Positions 6,263 through 9,460 of a stretch of DNA of 9,460 bases are shown here, piece after piece (within the stretch, counting starts at the first letter, position 1; each line of letters starts with the position of its first letter). This DNA is from DATEPR01 sp036502345 (GTDB taxonomy: Bacteria > Actinomycetota > Actinomycetes > Mycobacteriales > Pseudonocardiaceae). Under the pieces are notes generated by a model. It had not been told where the DNA came from. It searched no databases and was given only the letters and a program-made list of their open reading frames with translations. The stretch spans positions 1 to 9,460 of the forward strand of contig DASXYT010000347.1 of the NCBI GenBank assembly GCA_036502345.1, read 5' to 3'. The position numbers and the translations under genes were made by a program.

Positions 6263-7498
6263 TCAGCGTGCTTCGGCGAACAGGTCGGCCATCCTGGTCA
6301 CGCCCGTGACCAGGTCGTCGTCGCCAAGCGCGTAGGACAGCCGGAAATAGCCCGGCGTGCCGAACGCCTCGCCGGGCACCACGGCCACGGCTGCGTGTTC
6401 GAGCAGGATGCCGGCCAGTTCGTTGCTGTTCTGCGGGCGGGCGCCGCGCAGTTCCTTGCCCAGCAGGCCCTTCACCGACGGGTACGCGTAGAACGCGCCC
6501 TCCGGGGTCGGGCACTCCACGCCGGGGATCGCGGACAGCAGGTCCACGATGGTCCTGCGGCGCTTGTCGAAGGCCGCCCGCATCTGCGCCACGGCGTCCA
6601 GCGGGCCTGCGACGGCGGCCAGGGCCGCGCGCTGCGCGACGTTGCTGACGTTGCCGCACATGTGCGACTGGAAGTTGGTGGCCGCCTTGATCACGTCGGT
6701 CGGGCCCGCCATCCAGCCGACCCGCCAGCCGGTCATCGCGTAGGTCTTGGCGACGCCGTTGAGCACCACGCAGGTGTCGGCGAGCTCGGGCACGGCGACC
6801 GGCATGGAGACGGCCTCGACGCCGTCGTAGACCAGGTGCTCGTAAATCTCGTCGGTGACGACCCAGATGCCGTGCTCAACGGCCCAGCGGCCGATCTCCT
6901 CGACCAGTTCCCTCGGGTACACGGCACCGGTCGGGTTGGACGGCGAGTTGAACAGCAGCACCTTGGTCTTCGGGGTGCGCGCGGCCTCCAACTGCTCGAC
7001 CGACACCCGGTAGGCGGTGGACTCGTCCGCGGTCACCTGCACCGGCACACCACCGGCCAGCGTGATCGACTCGGGGTAGGTGGTCCAGTAAGGGGCCAGC
7101 AGCAGGACCTCGTCACCGGGGTCGAGCAGGGTGGCGAACACCGAGTACACGGCCTGCTTGCCGCCGTTGGTCACCAGGATCTGGTTCGCGGCGATCTCCA
7201 GGCCGGAGTCGCGCAGCGTCTTGGCCGCGATCGCGTCGCGCAGCTCGGGCAGGCCGCCGGCCGCGGTGTAGCCGTGGTTGGCGCGGGCGCCACAGGCTGC
7301 CTCGGCCGCCGCCACGACGTAGTCGGGAGTGGGGAAGTCCGGCTCGCCGGCACCGAAGGCGATCACCGGTCGGCCTGCGGCCTTCAGCTCCCTCGCCTTC
7401 GCATCCACCGCGAGGGTGGCCGACGGGCTGATGGCGCCGATCCTCGCGGACACTCGGCGGATGCTGGACTGGGTACGGGGGGTCTCGGTTGCCGCCAT
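6263..7498 (-). CDS. aspC: Class I/II PLP aminotransferase, aspartate aminotransferase type
   Basis: 411 residues, full length. Fold-type I hallmarks are all present: the N-terminal FGAGEPDFPTPDYV motif (about 48-61), NSPSNPTGAVYP with N188, VVTDEIYEHLVYDG with D216 and Y219, Schiff-base Lys251 in NGVAKTYAMTGWRVGW, and YFRLSYALG with the carboxylate-binding Arg386. These features match the Ibeta group of aspartate aminotransferases (as in Thermus), which exchange amino groups between aspartate and 2-oxoglutarate and sometimes accept prephenate or aromatic acids. It acts in the cytosol with pyridoxal phosphate. The ATG start ends at 7498; no ribosome binding site is visible, so leaderless translation is possible. 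It is divergent from tRNA-Trp and convergent with hadB. Substrate range cannot be settled from sequence. Confidence 0.92.
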   Translation of the reverse strand: MAATETPRTQSSIRRVSARIGAISPSATLAVDAKARELKAAGRPVIAFGAGEPDFPTPDYVVAAAEAACGARANHGYTAAGGLPELRDAIAAKTLRDSGLEIAANQILVTNGGKQAVYSVFATLLDPGDEVLLLAPYWTTYPESITLAGGVPVQVTADESTAYRVSVEQLEAARTPKTKVLLFNSPSNPTGAVYPRELVEEIGRWAVEHGIWVVTDEIYEHLVYDGVEAVSMPVAVPELADTCVVLNGVAKTYAMTGWRVGWMAGPTDVIKAATNFQSHMCGNVSNVAQRAALAAVAGPLDAVAQMRAAFDKRRRTIVDLLSAIPGVECPTPEGAFYAYPSVKGLLGKELRGARPQNSNELAGILLEHAAVAVVPGEAFGTPGYFRLSYALGDDDLVTGVTRMADLFAEAR

Positions 7499-7587
7499 AA
7501 AGCCATCGTCGCAGACCGTGAAACCGTCGTGAGATCCGACCCACAGGCCCGGGAAGCGTTACGAGGACTCGGGTGTCGACTGGGCGA

Positions 7588-7618
7588 TTGGAGCGCACCG
7601 TGTCGGGTGCCGTACACT
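7588..7618 (+). promoter_or_regulatory. Probable promoter of the tRNA-Trp/secE/nusG unit
   Basis: A good -10-like TACACT lies at 7613-7618 and a -35-like TTGGAG at 7588-7593, with a 19-base spacer. Transcription would begin near 7625, about 60 bases before the mature tRNA-Trp. The 185-base gap separating it from the divergent aspC start gives room for both promoters. Confidence 0.55.
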
Positions 7619-7683
7619 TCGGGACTTGGTACGTGTGACACCTTCCCCGAGCGAGTGGCGGGGCGGATGACATGCGTCCTCAT

Positions 7684-7756
<73 letters not shown>

Positions 7757-7785
7757 CGTCAGGCGGAAGGCGAGTGGAGGACGGC

Positions 7786-8232
7786 GTGACCGAGGACCAC
7801 GAGCAGGATCGGACGGAGGAGCACGACACTCCGGCCCGTCCGGTCACCGCTGCCGCGCGCCGGGAGCGTCGGGCTTCGGCCCGGGGCGAGACCGGTCCCA
7901 AGCGGGGTGTCGAGGACAAGGTGCCGGCGGGCGCCAGGACCCGACGCGGCCGGGCGGCTGCGGAGGCCGAGAGCACGAAGACACTGAGCAAGGAAGCCCA
8001 GGGGATCGCGACCCCGAAGCGGAACCGCGCGGAGAAGCAGCCATCGCTGTTCGCCCGCCTGAACCGCTTCGTGCGCGAGGTGATCGCGGAGCTGCGTAAG
8101 GTCATCTGGCCGACGCGCAAGCAGCAGATCACCTACACCGTGGTGGTCCTGGTGTTCGTCGCAGTGGTCGTGGCGTTCGTGTCCGGCCTGGACGTGCTCT
8201 TCGCCAAGGGCGTGTTCGCGATCTTCGCCTGA
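7786..8232 (+). CDS. secE: Preprotein translocase subunit SecE
   Basis: 148 residues. The conserved core is C-terminal: FARLNRFVREVIAELRKVIWPTRKQQ (about 89-114), an amphipathic helix lying on the membrane and clamping SecY, then one membrane helix (about 116-135). SecE is the essential clamp subunit of the SecYEG channel. The first 85 residues are a charged, Ala/Arg/Glu-rich, probably disordered extension, as is common in actinobacterial SecE. GTG at 7786 is chosen for GGAGG five bases upstream; a GTG at 7774 with GAAGG ahead of it is a possible alternative. Reading frames starting earlier run through tRNA-Trp and are not real. It lies between tRNA-Trp and nusG in the usual order. Confidence 0.95.
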   Translation: MTEDHEQDRTEEHDTPARPVTAAARRERRASARGETGPKRGVEDKVPAGARTRRGRAAAEAESTKTLSKEAQGIATPKRNRAEKQPSLFARLNRFVREVIAELRKVIWPTRKQQITYTVVVLVFVAVVVAFVSGLDVLFAKGVFAIFA

Positions 8233-8280
8233 GCGATCTGAAGAACTGTTTTACCTCGAAGAAGGGAAGCGAGACCGACT

Positions 8281-9114
8281 GTGACATCCGAAGACAGCAC
8301 TGCCGGCGGTCAGCACGCTGATCCGGCCGACGAGGAGCTGTTCGCCGAGCAGCACGATGGCGACTCCGGAGAGGTCGAGTCGGTCGAGGCGTCGGTCAGC
8401 ACCGAGGAGTCGGACACCGACACCGCCGAGGAGGCAGCTCCCACCGACGCCGACGCGACGGAGGGCGCCGAAGCCGACGCCGCGAGCATCGACGAGGAGC
8501 CCGAGGACCCGGCCGCCGAGCTGCGGGCCGCCCTGCGCAGGGCGCCCGGCGAGTGGTACGTGGTGCACTCCTACGCCGGCTACGAGAACAAGGTCAAGAC
8601 CAACCTGGAGACCCGCATCCAGACCCTCGACATGGAGGACTTCATCTTCCAGGTCGAGGTGCCCACGGAGCAGGTCACCGAGATCAAGAACGGCCAGCGC
8701 AAGCAGGTGCAGCGCAAGGTGCTGCCCGGCTACATCCTGGTCCGCATGGAGCTCAACGACCCGTCGTGGAGCGCGGTGCGCAACACCCCTGGCGTCACGG
8801 GTTTCGTCGGTGCGACATCGAAACCGTCCCCGCTGACGTTGGACGACGTGTTGAAGTTCCTGCTGCCCCAGGTCGAGCAGGCCAAGGCGCCGGCTGGCGG
8901 CAAGGCAACAGCGACGTCGACGGCCAGCAAGCCGACCGTCGAGGTGGACTTCGAGGTCGGCGAGTCGGTCACCGTCATGGACGGCCCGTTCGCCACGCTG
9001 CCCGCGACGATCAGCGAGGTCAACGCGGACGGCCAGAAGCTGAAGGTCCTGGTGTCGATCTTCGGTCGGGAGACCCCGGTCGAGTTGTCGTTCACCCAGG
9101 TTTCCAAGATCTGA
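8281..9114 (+). CDS. nusG: Transcription elongation/antitermination factor NusG
   Basis: 277 residues. Residues 1-85 form a strongly acidic Asp/Glu-rich tail seen in many actinobacterial NusG proteins. The NGN domain follows (about 91-200: EWYVVHSYAGYENKVKTNLE, then KVLPGYILVRMEL and NTPGVTGFVG), which binds the RNA polymerase clamp. After a loose Ala/Lys/Thr linker (about 200-219) comes the C-terminal KOW domain (about 222-277: VGESVTVMDGPFATLPATISEV and IFGRETPVELSF), which contacts S10/NusE or Rho. The GTG start at 8281 follows GAAGGGAAG at an unusually long distance. It lies 48 bases after secE and is probably co-transcribed. The gene downstream is rplA, not the expected rplK. Confidence 0.96.
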   Translation: MTSEDSTAGGQHADPADEELFAEQHDGDSGEVESVEASVSTEESDTDTAEEAAPTDADATEGAEADAASIDEEPEDPAAELRAALRRAPGEWYVVHSYAGYENKVKTNLETRIQTLDMEDFIFQVEVPTEQVTEIKNGQRKQVQRKVLPGYILVRMELNDPSWSAVRNTPGVTGFVGATSKPSPLTLDDVLKFLLPQVEQAKAPAGGKATATSTASKPTVEVDFEVGESVTVMDGPFATLPATISEVNADGQKLKVLVSIFGRETPVELSFTQVSKI

Positions 9115-9127
9115 CAAACAGCGGTAC

Positions 9128-9156
9128 GTGGGAGAGCCAGCGCTGGCTCGCACCAC
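9128..9156 (+). promoter_or_regulatory. Putative L1-binding autoregulatory leader (L11-L1 operon type)
   Basis: GTGG (9128-9131) pairs with CCAC (9153-9156). After a small asymmetric internal loop (GA opposite GCA), GAGCCA pairs with TGGCTC around GCGC; the core is the 16-base palindrome at 9134-9149. The GTGGGAG...ACCAC pattern resembles the L1 site in helix 76-77 of 23S rRNA and the mRNA mimics that precede rplK-rplA in many bacteria, where free L1 represses its own operon. Here it lies directly ahead of rplA. The fold is seen in the sequence; the L1 role is inference from similarity and position. Confidence 0.6.
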
Positions 9157-9165
9157 AGCTGATCC

Positions 9166-9189
9166 ATGAGTGAGGACAGGAAAAAATGA
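9166..9189 (+). other. Seven-codon mini-ORF overlapping the rplA start
   Basis: ATG AGT GAG GAC AGG AAA AAA TGA encodes MSEDRKK. Its stop overlaps the rplA ATG in the ATGA arrangement typical of translational coupling. There is no ribosome binding site before it, so it may not be translated. The GAGTGA within it could instead be the leftover Glu-stop end of a deleted rplK. Confidence 0.3.
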
Positions 9190-9460
9190 AGCGCAGCAAG
9201 GCATATCGGCAGGCGGCTGACCTGATCGACCGTGAGCGGCTGTACTCGCCGCTCGAGGCGGCCGGCCTGGCCAAGGAGACCTCCAAGGTGAAGCTGGACG
9301 CGACCGTCGAGGTCGCCATCCGGCTCGGTGTGGACCCGCGCAAGGCGGACCAGATGGTCCGCGGCACGGTGAACCTGCCGCACGGCACCGGCAAGACCGC
9401 CCGGGTGATCGTGTTCGCGACCGGTGACAAGGCCGCCGAGGCCGAGGCCGCCGGCGCCGA
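9186..9460 (+). CDS. rplA: 50S ribosomal protein L1, N-terminal part (3' end outside window)
   Basis: 91 residues are visible of about 235 expected. The sequence MKRSKAYRQAADLIDRERLY, then SPLEAAGLAKETS, LDATVEVAIRLGVDPRKADQMVRG and VNLPHGTGKTARVIVFATGDKA is unmistakably bacterial L1. L1 forms the mobile stalk that guides tRNA from the E site and can repress its own mRNA. The ATG at 9186 has GAGGACAGG five bases upstream. The frame stays open to the window edge. Normally rplK lies directly upstream; here only 71 bases separate this start from the nusG stop. Confidence 0.96.
   Translation, partial: MKRSKAYRQAADLIDRERLYSPLEAAGLAKETSKVKLDATVEVAIRLGVDPRKADQMVRGTVNLPHGTGKTARVIVFATGDKAAEAEAAGA

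Noticed and set aside
9115..9185. A hidden or frameshifted rplK
   Set aside because: Seventy-one bases are too few, and no frame on either strand shows L11 motifs.

Overview
The window is high-GC actinobacterial chromosome, most likely from the Pseudonocardiales. The assignment rests on strong G/C third-position bias, frequent GTG starts, and the gene order tRNA-Thr, tRNA-Met, rpmG, hadA, hadB, (aspC), tRNA-Trp, secE, nusG, L1. That order matches the conserved rpmG2-hadAB-trpT-secE-nusG locus known from mycobacteria and relatives. The genus is not certain.

Left part (1-2098): the 3' end of a DUF5753-type regulator; an oppositely oriented orphan lipoprotein gene; a TauE/SafE-family permease divergent from the lipoprotein; and a 410-base non-coding stretch with a possible structured leader. 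This part looks accessory. The partial regulator gene has visibly weaker GC bias than the rest.

Middle (2099-4771): one large membrane protein with N-terminal membrane segments, then GAF, GGDEF and EAL domains. The cyclase motif is destroyed (EAGTF in place of GGDEF) while every recognisable EAL catalytic residue is kept, so it is probably a c-di-GMP phosphodiesterase.

Right part (4827-9460): the translation and lipid core. It holds tRNA-Thr(GGT), tRNA-Met(CAT), a zinc-ribbon L33 (rpmG), a strong hairpin, a hadA that looks leaderless, and a hadB overlapping it by four bases. An aspartate-type aminotransferase lies on the opposite strand and shares a hairpin with hadB. Then come tRNA-Trp(CCA), secE, nusG and the start of rplA.

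The most notable observation is an absence. Ribosomal protein L11 (rplK), which normally sits between nusG and rplA, is missing. Only 71 bases separate nusG from rplA. Those bases still hold a GTGGGAG...CACCAC stem-loop resembling the L1-binding site of the 23S rRNA and of L11-L1 operon leaders, followed by a seven-codon mini-ORF that overlaps the rplA start. This looks like a clean excision of rplK that kept the L1 autoregulatory leader. Whether L11 is encoded elsewhere cannot be seen from this window.
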